Below are positions 53,474-62,054 of a stretch of DNA of 64,000 nucleotides, piece after piece. The notes below the pieces were generated by a model that had not been told where the DNA came from, did no database searches, and was given only the letters and a program-made list of their open reading frames with translations. The first letter of the stretch is position 1. Each line of letters begins with the position of its first letter. The DNA is from JBGLNJ01 sp041300525 (GTDB taxonomy: Bacteria > Chloroflexota > Anaerolineae > Fen-1058), in assembly GCA_041300525.1 (NCBI GenBank), contig JBGLNJ010000001.1, positions 3,224,001-3,288,000 on the forward strand, given 5' to 3'. Made by a program: the position numbers and the translations under genes.

Positions 53474-53499
53474 GAACCTGCAAACTTGGGAGATGGACT

Positions 53500-55260
53500 G
53501 TGCTTAAAACTCACAACTGCGGAGACTTGCGGGCCAAGGACGCCGGGCAAAAAGTGGCGTTGGCGGGCTGGCTGCACAAGCGGCGCGACCACGGCGGGCT
53601 GATCTTTCTCGACTTGCGTGACCGCAGCGGGCTGGCGCAGATCGTCGTGAATCCCGACGCGGGCGATGCTTACAAGGCCGCCGACGCCGCGCGCAGTGAA
53701 TACGTGCTGGCCGTGCGCGGAGTGGTGCGCCTTCGCCCGGACGGGTTGGCGAATCCGAACCTGCCTAGCGGGGAAATTGAGGTTGTGGCCGAGTCGGTGG
53801 AATTGCTCAACACCGCCAAGCCGTCCGCGATCCCCGTGGATGGCGACGGGCGCAGCATCTCGGAAGACATGCGATTAAAGTACCGTTACCTGGATTTGCG
53901 CCGGGAGCGGCTGCAGCGCAATCTCATCCTGCGTCACAACGTCGTCAAGTTTATTCGTAACTATTTGAGCGCGCGCGGCTTTTTGGAGATCGAAACCCCG
54001 GTGATGATAAAATCCACGCCGGAGGGCGCGCGGGACTATGTGGTGCCCAGCCGCGTCCGTCCGGGCAAGTTTTACGCGCTGCCCCAAAGCCCGCAGCAAC
54101 TCAAGCAATTGCTGATGGTGGCCGGATTCGAGCGTTATTTCCAGATCGCGCGCTGCTTCCGCGACGAAGACCTGCGCGGCGACCGCCAGCCCGAGTTTAC
54201 GCAATTGGATTTGGAAATGTCGTTCGTCGAGCGCGACGACGTGCTGGCGCTTGTGGAAGGACTGTTCACCGAGATGATGTCTGCCGTCGCCCCGAGCAAA
54301 CGCATCCTCACGCCGTTCCCGCGTATGAGCTACACGGAGGCGATGGAACGCTTTGGCTCCGACAAGCCCGACCTGCGTTTTGGCCTGGAACTGGTTGACC
54401 TGACGGACGCGTTGGGACAGTCCGATTTTCAGGTGTTTCGCGCCGTGGCCGAGTCCGGCGGCAAGATCAAGGCCGTGTGCGCGCCGGGCTGCGCGCCTTA
54501 CACGCGCCGTGAGTTGGATGAACTCGCGGCGATTGCAAAAGGGCAGGGGGCCAAGGGGCTGGCGACGCTGACATTCGTGGCAGAGGGCGTCAAAGGCCCG
54601 GCAGTCAAGTTCTTGAAGGAAGGCGAGCTGAACGAAATCAAGCGCCGCGTAAAAGCGCAAGAGGGCGACCTGATGTGCATCGTCGCCGATCAAGCCAACG
54701 TCGTAGCCAAATCGCTGTCTGCGCTGCGACTGGCGTTCCGCGACCGCTTGAACCTGGCCTCGGCGGATTTGATGGCGTTTGGTTGGGTGGTGGACTTTCC
54801 GATGTTTGAGTGGAACGCTGAGGCCAACCGATGGGACGCGGCGCATCATCCGTTCACCATGCCCAAGCGTGAGCACCTTGACCGGTTGGAGGCCGACCCG
54901 GCTTTTGTTCTGTCCGATGCCTATGACCTGGTCTGCAACGGTTACGAGCTGGCCTCGGGCAGCATCCGCATCCACGATCGGGAGATTCAACGTCGCATCT
55001 TTCGCGTTCTCAATTATCCCGACGCCGAGATTCAAGCGCGGTTCGGCCACATGTTGGATGCGTTCGAATATGGCGCGCCGCCGCATGGCGGGATGGCGCC
55101 GGGCATTGACCGGTTGGTCATGCTGCTCGCCGACGAGCAGAGCATCCGCGAAGTGATCGCGTTCCCCAAGACGGCCAGCGCCACAGACCTGATGATGGAT
55201 GCGCCGTCGGCTTTGGACCAGAAACAACTCGATGAGCTGCACCTGCGCATCGCAGAGTGA
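53500..55260 (+). CDS. aspS: Aspartyl-tRNA synthetase
   Basis: Charges tRNA-Asp. 586 residues of the bacterial type with the GAD insertion: N-terminal anticodon-binding OB fold (GWLHKRRDHGGLIFLDLRDRSG), motif 2 FQIARCFRDEDLRGDRQPEFTQLDLEMSF, FGSDKPDLRFG before the insert, and motif 3 HGGMAPGIDRLVMLLADEQSIREVIAFPK. GTG start with GGGAGATGG upstream. Family length is normal. Confidence 0.97.
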   Translation: MLKTHNCGDLRAKDAGQKVALAGWLHKRRDHGGLIFLDLRDRSGLAQIVVNPDAGDAYKAADAARSEYVLAVRGVVRLRPDGLANPNLPSGEIEVVAESVELLNTAKPSAIPVDGDGRSISEDMRLKYRYLDLRRERLQRNLILRHNVVKFIRNYLSARGFLEIETPVMIKSTPEGARDYVVPSRVRPGKFYALPQSPQQLKQLLMVAGFERYFQIARCFRDEDLRGDRQPEFTQLDLEMSFVERDDVLALVEGLFTEMMSAVAPSKRILTPFPRMSYTEAMERFGSDKPDLRFGLELVDLTDALGQSDFQVFRAVAESGGKIKAVCAPGCAPYTRRELDELAAIAKGQGAKGLATLTFVAEGVKGPAVKFLKEGELNEIKRRVKAQEGDLMCIVADQANVVAKSLSALRLAFRDRLNLASADLMAFGWVVDFPMFEWNAEANRWDAAHHPFTMPKREHLDRLEADPAFVLSDAYDLVCNGYELASGSIRIHDREIQRRIFRVLNYPDAEIQARFGHMLDAFEYGAPPHGGMAPGIDRLVMLLADEQSIREVIAFPKTASATDLMMDAPSALDQKQLDELHLRIAE

Positions 55261-55346
55261 CCGTCACTCTTGTGAAGGTTTACGGTGAACCTCCTTCGCA
55301 AGGGTGAGATGTCATGAAAGAATTTAACATCGGCCTTCCGCGCGAT

Positions 55347-55375
55347 TTGCGAGTTTCGTCAAAGTATGCTACTAT
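55347..55375 (+). promoter_or_regulatory. Sigma-70-type promoter for the structured RNA
   Basis: TTGCGA and TACTAT boxes are spaced by exactly 17 bases. The expected start, about seven bases on, is near 55382, the left edge of the RNA described next. Confidence 0.7.
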
Positions 55376-55381
55376 ATCTTC

Positions 55382-55602
55382 AACCCTGCTGTGCGCGTGA
55401 TGTCGCACATACGTTTTGAGCCAACACCCAAAGTAAGGGGAGCCGGTCCTCTAGAGGGGATGCGATAGCCGTGAATTGGCAAGGCTGAACCAATAGGTTA
55501 GGCTCCCACCTGCGTAAGCAGGTTCAAAACTTGGCGACGCACGGCACGGCGGGGACGAACTTATCGAAACACCGTCGGGAACCCAACCCGACGGATTTGT
55601 TT
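55382..55602 (+). ncRNA. ssrS: Probable 6S RNA
   Basis: A 221-base region with no frame but strong structure, its own promoter and a terminator. GGGGAGCC (55437) pairs with GGCTCCC (55501), enclosing smaller stems; next comes a perfect ACCTGC-GTAA-GCAGGT hairpin and then TTCAAAACTTGGCGACGCAC with GGCACGGCGGGG. GGCTCCCACCTG, CAGGTTCA and GACGCACGGCA resemble the 3' half of known 6S RNAs, which bind RNA polymerase as an open-promoter mimic. Other small RNAs (tmRNA, SRP, RNase P) were considered and lack their marks. A covariance search would decide. Confidence 0.6.
55572..55602 (+). terminator. Intrinsic terminator of the structured RNA
   Basis: CCGTCGGG, loop AACCCAA, CCCGACGG, then ATTTGTTT. 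Stem of eight pairs with a T-rich tail. Confidence 0.8.
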
Positions 55603-55619
55603 AAAGTCGTCCTGCTCAC

Positions 55620-55755
55620 CTCGCAAGGTGTCCTCTCAAAAAGTGGGGGATTTTAACCTTGCGAAGGTTTCCGCTCATTACGCAGCGAACTCGGACTAAC
55701 CCTTCGCAAGGTTCTCCCCCGGATTATTGAGATGATACTTTGCAAGGGTGAGCAG
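55620..55755. repeat. Cluster of CCTTGCGAAGG-type palindromes
   Basis: Units CCTCGCAAGG (55620), CCTTGCGAAGG (55658), CCTTCGCAAGG (55701) and TTTGCAAGG (55739) follow each other in both orientations. The same unit occurs downstream of aspS (55265-55305), near 19541 and at 59812. No gene is present between 55603 and 55814. Confidence 0.55.
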
Positions 55756-55814
55756 TTGCGTTATCCTTTTCCTTTGATGGGCTTGTGGTACAATCCTCCT
55801 ACAGGGGATGCGCT

Positions 55815-56471
55815 ATGCCGATTGTCGCCTTCTTTGACATGGACAAGACGATTCTGAGCGAAAGCTCGGGGCTATTGCTGATGCACTATCTGCGCCGCAT
55901 GGGCCAGATCACGTGGCGGCGCGCACTCTACATCCTGTGGCTGGGACTTCAGTATCGTCTCTCGGTGATGGACTATGCGCGCGTGACAGGCCGATTGATG
56001 CCGACCATCGCTGGGCAGGGCGAGTCCGAAGTGTGGGCGATGTGCCGCGAGTGGTTCGTGGAGATGGTTGCGCCCTGTGTGACGGAAGCGGCGGTTCAGC
56101 GCATGGAGGAACATCGGCGTGAGGGCCACATCGTCGTGATTCTTTCGGCCTCTACCGTCTACGCCGTCAAGTTGTTGGCTGAACACCTGGGACTGGGCGA
56201 CAACTTTCTTTGCACCTATTTGGAAGTGCAAGATGGACAGTTCACGGGGCGCGTCGTCGAACCCTCGTGCTTTGGCACGAATAAAGTCTACTGGGCAGAA
56301 AAGTTCGCAACCGAGCATGGGACCGATTTGGATCACGCCTATTTCTATACGGATAGCTACAGCGATCTGGCGTTGATGGAGCGGGTCGGGTATCCTGTGG
56401 CGGTCAACCCGGACCCGCGCCTGGGGCGATTAGCTCGCCGCCGGGGATGGCCGGTCGAGCGATTCTACTAA
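55815..56471 (+). CDS. HAD-IB family phosphatase, SerB-like
   Basis: 218 residues. The nucleophile motif is AFFDMDKTILSESSG, motif II is VVILSASTVYAVKLLAEHLG, and motif III/IV is YAYFYTDSYSDLALMERVGYPVAVNPDPRL. Relatives hydrolyse phosphoserine or lyso-lipid phosphates. GGGGATGCGC precedes ATG 55815; an extended -10 TGGTACAAT (55786-55794) lies upstream. The membrane-near helices of acyltransferase-linked HADs are absent. The substrate is unknown. It is followed 21 bases on by the SDR gene. Confidence 0.88.
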   Translation: MPIVAFFDMDKTILSESSGLLLMHYLRRMGQITWRRALYILWLGLQYRLSVMDYARVTGRLMPTIAGQGESEVWAMCREWFVEMVAPCVTEAAVQRMEEHRREGHIVVILSASTVYAVKLLAEHLGLGDNFLCTYLEVQDGQFTGRVVEPSCFGTNKVYWAEKFATEHGTDLDHAYFYTDSYSDLALMERVGYPVAVNPDPRLGRLARRRGWPVERFY

Positions 56472-56492
56472 CGCCGTTAACGACGGAGCACA

Positions 56493-57275
56493 ATGATTCT
56501 CGTCACTGGAGCGACCGGATTTGTGGGGCAGCGTGTTGTGGCGCGGCTGGCAACTTACGGCTACGAGGTGCGCTGCTTGGTGCGCCCGGCCTACAAGGAG
56601 CGGCGCTTGCCACCGGGCGTTCGCGTCCACATGGTGACGGGCGGCCTGGTTGACCCGCCGGCGCTGCGGGTGGCGTTGCAGCGTGTGGAGACGATTGTTC
56701 ACCTGGCGACCATCTGGCGAGAACGCGGCCCACGCACTTTTGATTGGGTCAATCGTCAAGGCACTCTCAACCTCATCGAAGCAGCGCACGAAGTCGGCGC
56801 GAGCCGCATCATCTTGATGAGCCATCCGGCCGCCGACGGCAATAGCGCATACGCTTTCTTGCGCAGCAAAGGTCTGGCGGAAGAGGCCGTCAAGTCGTCC
56901 GGCTTGCGTTTCACCATCTTGCGCCCCTCCTGGGTGTATGGTCCGGGCGACGGCTGGACGACTCGCCTGGCGGCGGGCACAGTGGCGTACGAGGTATCGC
57001 GCTGCCAGCCGCCGTTTACCGCAAGCACGCTTCCTGAAGCCGCTGGCTATTGTCGCGCGAACTATCCGGGCAAAGAAAAGTTGTACTGGTACGATTCGTG
57101 GCCACATCCTAACGACTCTACGTTGGCAGCCACTCATCCCCATCACAAACACATTCTACCGAACATCAAGCACCATCGCGTCCCAGCCCCCGACCTGAGC
57201 TTTGCCCGTCCCAACCTGCCGGCGCTCATTGTTGAAATCGAGCGCGACTTGCTTCACCTAAAACGTGAAAAGTAA
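56493..57275 (+). CDS. SDR/NDUFA9-like epimerase N-terminus fused to a DUF6516-like C-terminus
   Basis: 260 residues. 1-158 is an atypical short-chain dehydrogenase: ILVTGATGFVGQRVVARL (NAD motif), TIVHLATIW, NRQGTLNLIEAA, and LRPSWVYGPGDGWTTRL. The expected second half, about 130 residues, is replaced at about 56970 by TLPEAAGYCRANYPGKEKLY, WYDSWPHPN, HPHHKHILPNIKHHRVPAPD and NLPALIVEIERDLL, the end of a DUF6516-type (toxin-antitoxin-associated) protein. The frame is open across the join. The Tyr-x3-Lys pair is YAFLRSK, within the retained part. Confidence 0.8.
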   Translation: MILVTGATGFVGQRVVARLATYGYEVRCLVRPAYKERRLPPGVRVHMVTGGLVDPPALRVALQRVETIVHLATIWRERGPRTFDWVNRQGTLNLIEAAHEVGASRIILMSHPAADGNSAYAFLRSKGLAEEAVKSSGLRFTILRPSWVYGPGDGWTTRLAAGTVAYEVSRCQPPFTASTLPEAAGYCRANYPGKEKLYWYDSWPHPNDSTLAATHPHHKHILPNIKHHRVPAPDLSFARPNLPALIVEIERDLLHLKREK

Positions 57276-57287
57276 ATCGCAACCGGC

Positions 57288-58145
57288 TCACGTTTCACTG
57301 TTCACGTTTTTACGCAGCGCCCTCACCACGTAACGTCCCGTCACCGCGCCCAGCACAACGACGCCGCCGAGGATGGCCCATCGCCCCGGCGCTTCGTGCA
57401 TCACCAGCAATACCCAAATCGGGTTGAGGATCGGCTCGACGACCGAAACCAGGATGGCTTCCAGCGCCGTGATGCGCTTGACGGCTTCTGAATACAGCAC
57501 GTAGGACAGGCCCAACTGGAATACGCCCAGCAGAATCAAGCCGACCCACGTAGAGCCGCCGGGCGCTCTCTGAAACATGAACGGCAGACCGATCAGAGCC
57601 GTGAGAATGTTCCCCATCAACACAGATTCCAGCGGCGAGCCATCTTTTTGTTTGCGCAGCAACGTCGTCATGCCGGCAAAGGTGAGGCCACTGGCAAGCG
57701 CGAGCACATTGCCCCACACCCCGCCGACCGTCAGCCGGTCGAGGAAAAACAGCAGCATGCCGCCGATAACGACCGCGATGGTGATCCAGTCGCCCCAGGT
57801 CACCCGCTCACCCAGAAACCACCAACCCAGCAGCGCGGCGTAAACCGGCGAGGTGTATTGCAGCAGAATGGCATTCGCCGCCGTCGTCAACTTTGTTGCC
57901 GCGACGAACAGAATCACCGTCGCCGCATAAGCCATCGCCCCGCCCACTTGCGCGAGCGACCAAGTGATACGGGGCCGCCGCAGAACGACCATCAGGATGA
58001 CGGTCGCGATGGCGCTGCGCGCTCCCGCAATCGCCAGCGGATTCCACTCCACCCACTTGATGAGCGGCCCGCCCAGGCTCCACAAAACCCCCGTCGCAAG
58101 AGCCAGTCCAACTCCCCGATAATGTTTCGCGTTCGATTCAGCCAC
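57288..58145 (-). CDS. EamA/DMT-family transporter
   Basis: 285 residues with ten hydrophobic helices in two EamA repeats: LALATGVLWSLGGPLIKWVEWNPLAIAGARSAIATVILMVV in the first and NVLALASGLTFAGMTTLLRK to PILNPIWVLLVMHEAPGRWAILGGVVVLGAV in the second. A GTG start at 58145 is proposed because further upstream the frame lies inside the MITE-like repeat; the ribosome-binding site (GGGAGG) is rather far. It would export or import a small metabolite. It ends 12 bases from the SDR fusion stop, converging. Confidence 0.85.
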   Translation of the reverse strand: MAESNAKHYRGVGLALATGVLWSLGGPLIKWVEWNPLAIAGARSAIATVILMVVLRRPRITWSLAQVGGAMAYAATVILFVAATKLTTAANAILLQYTSPVYAALLGWWFLGERVTWGDWITIAVVIGGMLLFFLDRLTVGGVWGNVLALASGLTFAGMTTLLRKQKDGSPLESVLMGNILTALIGLPFMFQRAPGGSTWVGLILLGVFQLGLSYVLYSEAVKRITALEAILVSVVEPILNPIWVLLVMHEAPGRWAILGGVVVLGAVTGRYVVRALRKNVNSET

Positions 58146-58229
58146 AGTTAGTGTGCTCGTCTTTATCCTCCCTCTTTCTTCGTTCGTCCCGATTATATCA
58201 CGCCCGCTCGCATTGTCACCATTTTGTTG

Positions 58230-58323
58230 TTGGTGATTACCCACAAGTCCGATTTTGCCTGTAAAATCGAGGGAGCCAAGTGCCCGATTTTCGGCCACAT
58301 TTCGACTTGTGGGCAATCACCAG
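58230..58323. repeat. MITE-like inverted-repeat element, copy 2
   Basis: Left end TGGTGATTACCCACAAGTC and right end GACTTGTGGGCAATCACCA are inverted with one mismatch; inside, CGATTTT/AAAATCG forms another palindrome. The 94-base element shares its ends with the one at 1111-1240. Confidence 0.7.
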
Positions 58324-58363
58324 TTTGTTGCCGCTTTCACGCCGATGTGTCAGGGGTTCTCTG

Positions 58364-58397
58364 AAAAAATTTCCGCTGCCGCATAGGATGCGGCAGC
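58364..58397 (-). terminator. Intrinsic terminator, minus strand
   Basis: GCTGCCGCAT and ATGCGGCAGC form a perfect 10-bp stem with a three-base loop; on the minus strand GGAAATTTTTT follows. It lies about 145 bases after the lipoprotein stop at 58540 and would end that transcript. A second hairpin (CATGCGACGC/GCGTCGCATG) lies between. Confidence 0.75.
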
Positions 58398-58539
58398 TAT
58401 GTAAGTTTCAAAATGCGTTTGGTATATGCGCCGGAGGTTAGCGGGAGAATAAATGGAAGAGTGTGCGGAGGTTAATGGACATGCGACGCCCCGCTTTGCG
58501 CGGATGCGTCGCATGCTTTTCTGGGGAAGTAGCCAAACG

Positions 58540-59559
58540 TTAGTAGTAGACGACCGTCATCGCTCCATTGGCAATCGTCACCGATTCGACACAGCGATAG
58601 TCGTGGTACTGGGCAAAAGTGCGAGACAGGAGCCTTTCCATGTTGGCGCTGATGGCGGCCTTGTGCGCGTCGGTCATGCCAACCTGGCCGATGGTGGCCT
58701 GGATAACCGTCACATGGAGATCGCAATTGCTTGCCGAGACGGCGAGAATAAGCGTCCCGTTGACCGTCTGGCCGCCAAGGCCTTTGTAGGTCGTGTTTGC
58801 GCTGATCTGTCCATTTTGCAGGCGCACGCTCGCGGACACATAGTTCCTGTCGGTGGCGGCCACGGAACTGTTAATCATTGCCATGATCTGATCTTCGGTG
58901 AGCACAACCGTGTACTTGGTTCCCGACGTAATGGGCGTGGGTGTAGGTCGGACAGCGAGGGTAGCGCCGGGAACCGGCGTCGCCGTCGGGGCAACCGCAG
59001 CCACTATGGTTGGTGCGGCTGCGTTCACCGTTGGGAGAGCCGTGGCAATAATGGCCGCTGTCGGTGCAGTCGTGGCAGCCGCCGATGACTTGGTTGGAGC
59101 AGGCGTGTTGGACGTAGACCCTGCGCTGGTTGGGGCCGGCGCGTTGGGTGTGGCGGCTGCGCCGGCAGTCCCAGTTGGCGCAGCCGCAGCAGCGCTCACC
59201 ACATTGATCGTAATGCCCGCTTCCCCGGTTGCGCCGCGCTCATTGGCCGCCCGCACCAGGATGGTGTGTGACCCTGGCGTGGTCGCCTTCCAGGTCTGAA
59301 CGACGGCGAACTGGTCTTGGCCCTTGGCGGGGACGGGATCGGTGCGCACCGTTTGGCCGTCTACCACCAGCTCGACGCGCGCAAGTCCCTGCTTGCTGCT
59401 GGAAGCAGATTGGACGGGCACGTCCTGCCCACTTTGGAATTGGCTGCCGCTGACCGGCGAATTGATGACGACTTTTAGCTGCGTCAGTTCCGAGGCAGAA
59501 CAACTCGTAAGAACCACAAGCGGGATGACGAACAAAATGAGGTGCAACAGACGCTTCAT
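58540..59559 (-). CDS. Lipoprotein with Ig-like domain, long Ala/Thr/Pro linker and C-terminal domain
   Basis: 339 residues from ATG 59559, after GGAGGAATGCCC. The signal peptide LLHLILFVIPLVVLTSC has a lipobox. An Ig-like domain (about 28-125: VVINSPVSGSQFQSGQDVPVQ, HTILVRAANERG) leads to an 85-residue linker of Ala, Thr and Pro, then a domain (about 215-339) with VVLTEDQIMAMINSSV, VSASVRLQNGQISANTTYKG and CVESVTIANGAMTV. The last part resembles LmeA/DUF2993-type ligand-binding folds. It acts at the cell surface; function unknown. Confidence 0.8.
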   Translation of the reverse strand: MKRLLHLILFVIPLVVLTSCSASELTQLKVVINSPVSGSQFQSGQDVPVQSASSSKQGLARVELVVDGQTVRTDPVPAKGQDQFAVVQTWKATTPGSHTILVRAANERGATGEAGITINVVSAAAAAPTGTAGAAATPNAPAPTSAGSTSNTPAPTKSSAAATTAPTAAIIATALPTVNAAAPTIVAAVAPTATPVPGATLAVRPTPTPITSGTKYTVVLTEDQIMAMINSSVAATDRNYVSASVRLQNGQISANTTYKGLGGQTVNGTLILAVSASNCDLHVTVIQATIGQVGMTDAHKAAISANMERLLSRTFAQYHDYRCVESVTIANGAMTVVYY

Positions 59560-59892
59560 GGGCATTCCTCCTCAATGGGATTGGGCACAGCCTGGATTAG
59601 AATACGGCAATTTGCCGCAGCGTGCCGTTAGCATTGTGTGGCAATTCCATGACAGTTGCATTGCGGCTTTGACACGGCGCGCGCGTATGTTACAATCTGG
59701 GTGGCACGGCAAGACCGGGAGACACCCAAAGAGTTCCTTGCTTGCTTCAAAGAGCGCCTCACACAAGTTCCGTCCCAAGTCGAGTTCCGCACGGAGCTGC
59801 CCAACCTTGCGAGGCGGAGATGGCTAGAAAGATATGCCACATAGACTATCCTGGCTATACAACCTTAGACTCCAAAAAGGATCTGCCCCACA
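59560..59892. other. Promoter region and long leader ahead of the methyltransferase gene
   Basis: On the plus strand, TTGACA (59669-59674) and TACAAT (59691-59696) with a 16-base spacer make the best sigma-70-type promoter in the window. The transcript would have a leader of about 190 bases before ATG 59893. Short frames in the leader are not protein-like. A CAATTTGCCG repeat is the only other structure seen. Confidence 0.65.
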
Positions 59893-60588
59893 ATGTCGCA
59901 ATTAGACCTCCTCTATCGCTGTGTGTGTAAATTCATGCCCCTGCGGCGCTTTGTTCATAACGCGGGCTTTGCGCTGGAAATGTTTCTCCTGACCGGGTAC
60001 AAGAAAGATGAAGACACGTTGGCGCTCATCAGGCAAGTCAAGCAGGAAAGCGATCTGTTCCTGACGGCCGCAGAAGCATTTCTGATTCATTCGCTGGTTC
60101 AAGCCCAGCGCGGGATCGCAGGCGACATGGCTGAGGTCGGCGTCTACAAAGGCGGCTCCTCCAAGCTGATCTGCGAAGTCAAGGGCAGTGTTCCCCTGCA
60201 CCTATTTGATACGTTTGATGGATTGCCTGAGCCACACGAAAAGGATCAAGCGTTTTTCGAGCGTGGGATGGTGGCGGGCAGCTTGAGCGTGGTGCAGAGG
60301 TACTTGCAAGCCTATGACAATGTCCTGTTTTATCCGGGCCTTTTTCCCGAAACTTGCACGCCGGTAAAAGACAAGATGTTTTCCTTCGTGCACCTCGACG
60401 TTGATCTCTACCAGAGTATGCTCAACAGCCTGGAATTCTTTTATCCCCGCCTGAGTCTGGGCGGGATCATTATCGCGCACGACTACCAATATCCCGGCGT
60501 CAGAAAGGCCTTTGCCGAGTTCTTTGGAGATCAATCCGACCGCGTGATTGAACTCTCCAGCAATCAATGTATGGTGATCAAGCTCTAA
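59893..60588 (+). CDS. TylF/MycF-type O-methyltransferase
   Basis: 231 residues. SAM-dependent family that methylates sugar or macrolide hydroxyls: FLIHSLVQAQRGIAGDMAEVGVYKGGSSKLICEV (SAM motif), LHLFDTFDGLPEPHEKD, FVHLDVDLYQSMLNSLEFFYPRLSLGGIIIAHDY (metal Asp residues) and the C-terminal RKAFAEFF. Substrate unknown; no sugar-transferase cluster follows. Its stop overlaps the PucR start by one base. Confidence 0.9.
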   Translation: MSQLDLLYRCVCKFMPLRRFVHNAGFALEMFLLTGYKKDEDTLALIRQVKQESDLFLTAAEAFLIHSLVQAQRGIAGDMAEVGVYKGGSSKLICEVKGSVPLHLFDTFDGLPEPHEKDQAFFERGMVAGSLSVVQRYLQAYDNVLFYPGLFPETCTPVKDKMFSFVHLDVDLYQSMLNSLEFFYPRLSLGGIIIAHDYQYPGVRKAFAEFFGDQSDRVIELSSNQCMVIKL

Positions 60589-62054
60589 TGACTGCTTCAG
60601 TTTCTTTCACCCTCAAAGACCTGTTCCGTTTGGCCTTTTCGGAGCCGGTCACGTGGCTGGCGGGAGATGCCAGAACAAAGCGCGCTATTAATTGGGTTGT
60701 CTTTTCGGTAGAAGAAGCGCGACGGGGAGACCTGCTGATCTTGCCCGCGGCCCATCTGAGCCTGGAGACATTGGCCCAGGCGCACGAGCGGCGCGTGGCG
60801 GCTGTGCTCGTACTGGGCCAAGCCCCCCTGGCTCCAGAAGCCGTACCCGATGGCCTGACCGTGGTGACAGTTTCGGGTCAGCAGGACGCGCGAACGATCC
60901 AACAATTGTTGCTGACCGTGCTCATCAATCAACGCGCAGCGCTCACCGAACGCGGCGCGCGCATTCATGTCCAGCTTTCGCAACTAGCAGCCGAAGGCGA
61001 AGGGTTGGCCGGGCTGGCGCGTGCCATGGTCGAAATGTCCGGCTGGGGGATCGTGGTGCAGGATAAACGGCTGAATGTCCTGGCGGAACATTCCTCTCCG
61101 GCGCAGACCACGCTGTGGGAAGATGTGCTGAAACAGTTGATCAGCGTAGATAGCCTTCCGGAATCGCAGCGAGATCGCAAACAGGCTGGCCGTCGGGCCG
61201 CCGCCATCGCCCAAGATATTCCGGGCAACTTGGTGCGCCTCGTGATCCCCATCACCGTGGGCGGGATGGCTCGGGGTTACCTCTCGCTGGTCGGGCCGGC
61301 CGGCGAGGTGGATGCGTTGGATCAACTGGTGGCGGAACAGGGCGCGTCGGTCTGCGCCGTCGAGATGGCCCGCAACAAGGCCGTGCGCGAAGCCGAAAAG
61401 CGCCTGGAGGGGGACCTGCTGACGGCGCTCTTGCAGGAAAACTTGTCTCCCCGTGACGCCCGGTTGTGGGCGCAGGCGATGGGGTTGGACCTGACTCAAT
61501 CGCACGTGGCGCTGCGTTTCGCCTGGGATGCGCCAGCGCCTCCTTCCCGTCGCCGCCTGGAAACACTCGTCAACGGCCAAGTCAGCCGCCAGGGCCTGAG
61601 CGTGCTCGTCAGCCCGATGGGGGTCGAGGTGATTTGTTTTTGCCAGGCGCCGCCTGCCACCGGCCGTCCTGAACTAGCCCTGACGTTGGGACAGGCTGTC
61701 TTGGACCAGGGCGCGCGCGAGTATGCCGACTCTCCGGCGCGGTGCGGAGTGGGGACGCTGGCCTCGGACTTGAGTGACTGGGGGACCTCTTTCCGCCAGG
61801 CGGGTCAGGCACTCGAGATGGCCCGCCGTTTCGGAGAACGCAGGGCGTTCTACTTTCCCGATCTCTCCGTGTACCGTCTACTCTTGCAGCTCGAGCACGA
61901 CCCCGAACTGATGGCTTTTCAGGAAGAGATCCTGGGGCCGCTGCTGGCTTATGAGGGAGGCCGGGAATTGATCAACACCCTGGAAGCCTATTTTGAGCAC
62001 AATGGCAACCTCACGCAAACGGCAGAGCCGTGTCCATCGCGCGGCGCGTGCTAG
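60588..62054 (+). CDS. PucR-family transcription regulator, DNA-binding end lost
   Basis: The start ATG shares one base with the previous stop. The N-terminal PucR domain (FTLKDLFRLAFSEPVTWLAGD, EEARRGDLLILPAAHLSL), a GAF-like middle and the GGDEF-like region are present up to INTLEAYFEHNGNLTQTA. In the family this is followed by a helix-turn-helix of about 45 residues. Here, at about 62025, the frame passes into the end of a tex gene and stops at 62054, so the DNA-binding helix is missing. The product probably cannot regulate normally. Confidence 0.85.
   Translation: MTASVSFTLKDLFRLAFSEPVTWLAGDARTKRAINWVVFSVEEARRGDLLILPAAHLSLETLAQAHERRVAAVLVLGQAPLAPEAVPDGLTVVTVSGQQDARTIQQLLLTVLINQRAALTERGARIHVQLSQLAAEGEGLAGLARAMVEMSGWGIVVQDKRLNVLAEHSSPAQTTLWEDVLKQLISVDSLPESQRDRKQAGRRAAAIAQDIPGNLVRLVIPITVGGMARGYLSLVGPAGEVDALDQLVAEQGASVCAVEMARNKAVREAEKRLEGDLLTALLQENLSPRDARLWAQAMGLDLTQSHVALRFAWDAPAPPSRRRLETLVNGQVSRQGLSVLVSPMGVEVICFCQAPPATGRPELALTLGQAVLDQGAREYADSPARCGVGTLASDLSDWGTSFRQAGQALEMARRFGERRAFYFPDLSVYRLLLQLEHDPELMAFQEEILGPLLAYEGGRELINTLEAYFEHNGNLTQTAEPCPSRGAC

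Noticed and set aside
53875..55242. 455-codon frame antisense to aspS
   Set aside because: Shadow frame; aspS is complete with all synthetase motifs.
55499..55506. GTTAGGC inside the putative 6S RNA as an attC core
   Set aside because: No matching inverse core or cassette gene; it is part of the RNA stem GGCTCCC region.
55382..55602. tmRNA, SRP RNA or RNase P RNA
   Set aside because: No tRNA-like ends or tag frame, no GGAAGCAGCC-type SRP loop, and no P4/P15-type RNase P motifs; length also fits poorly for tmRNA and RNase P.
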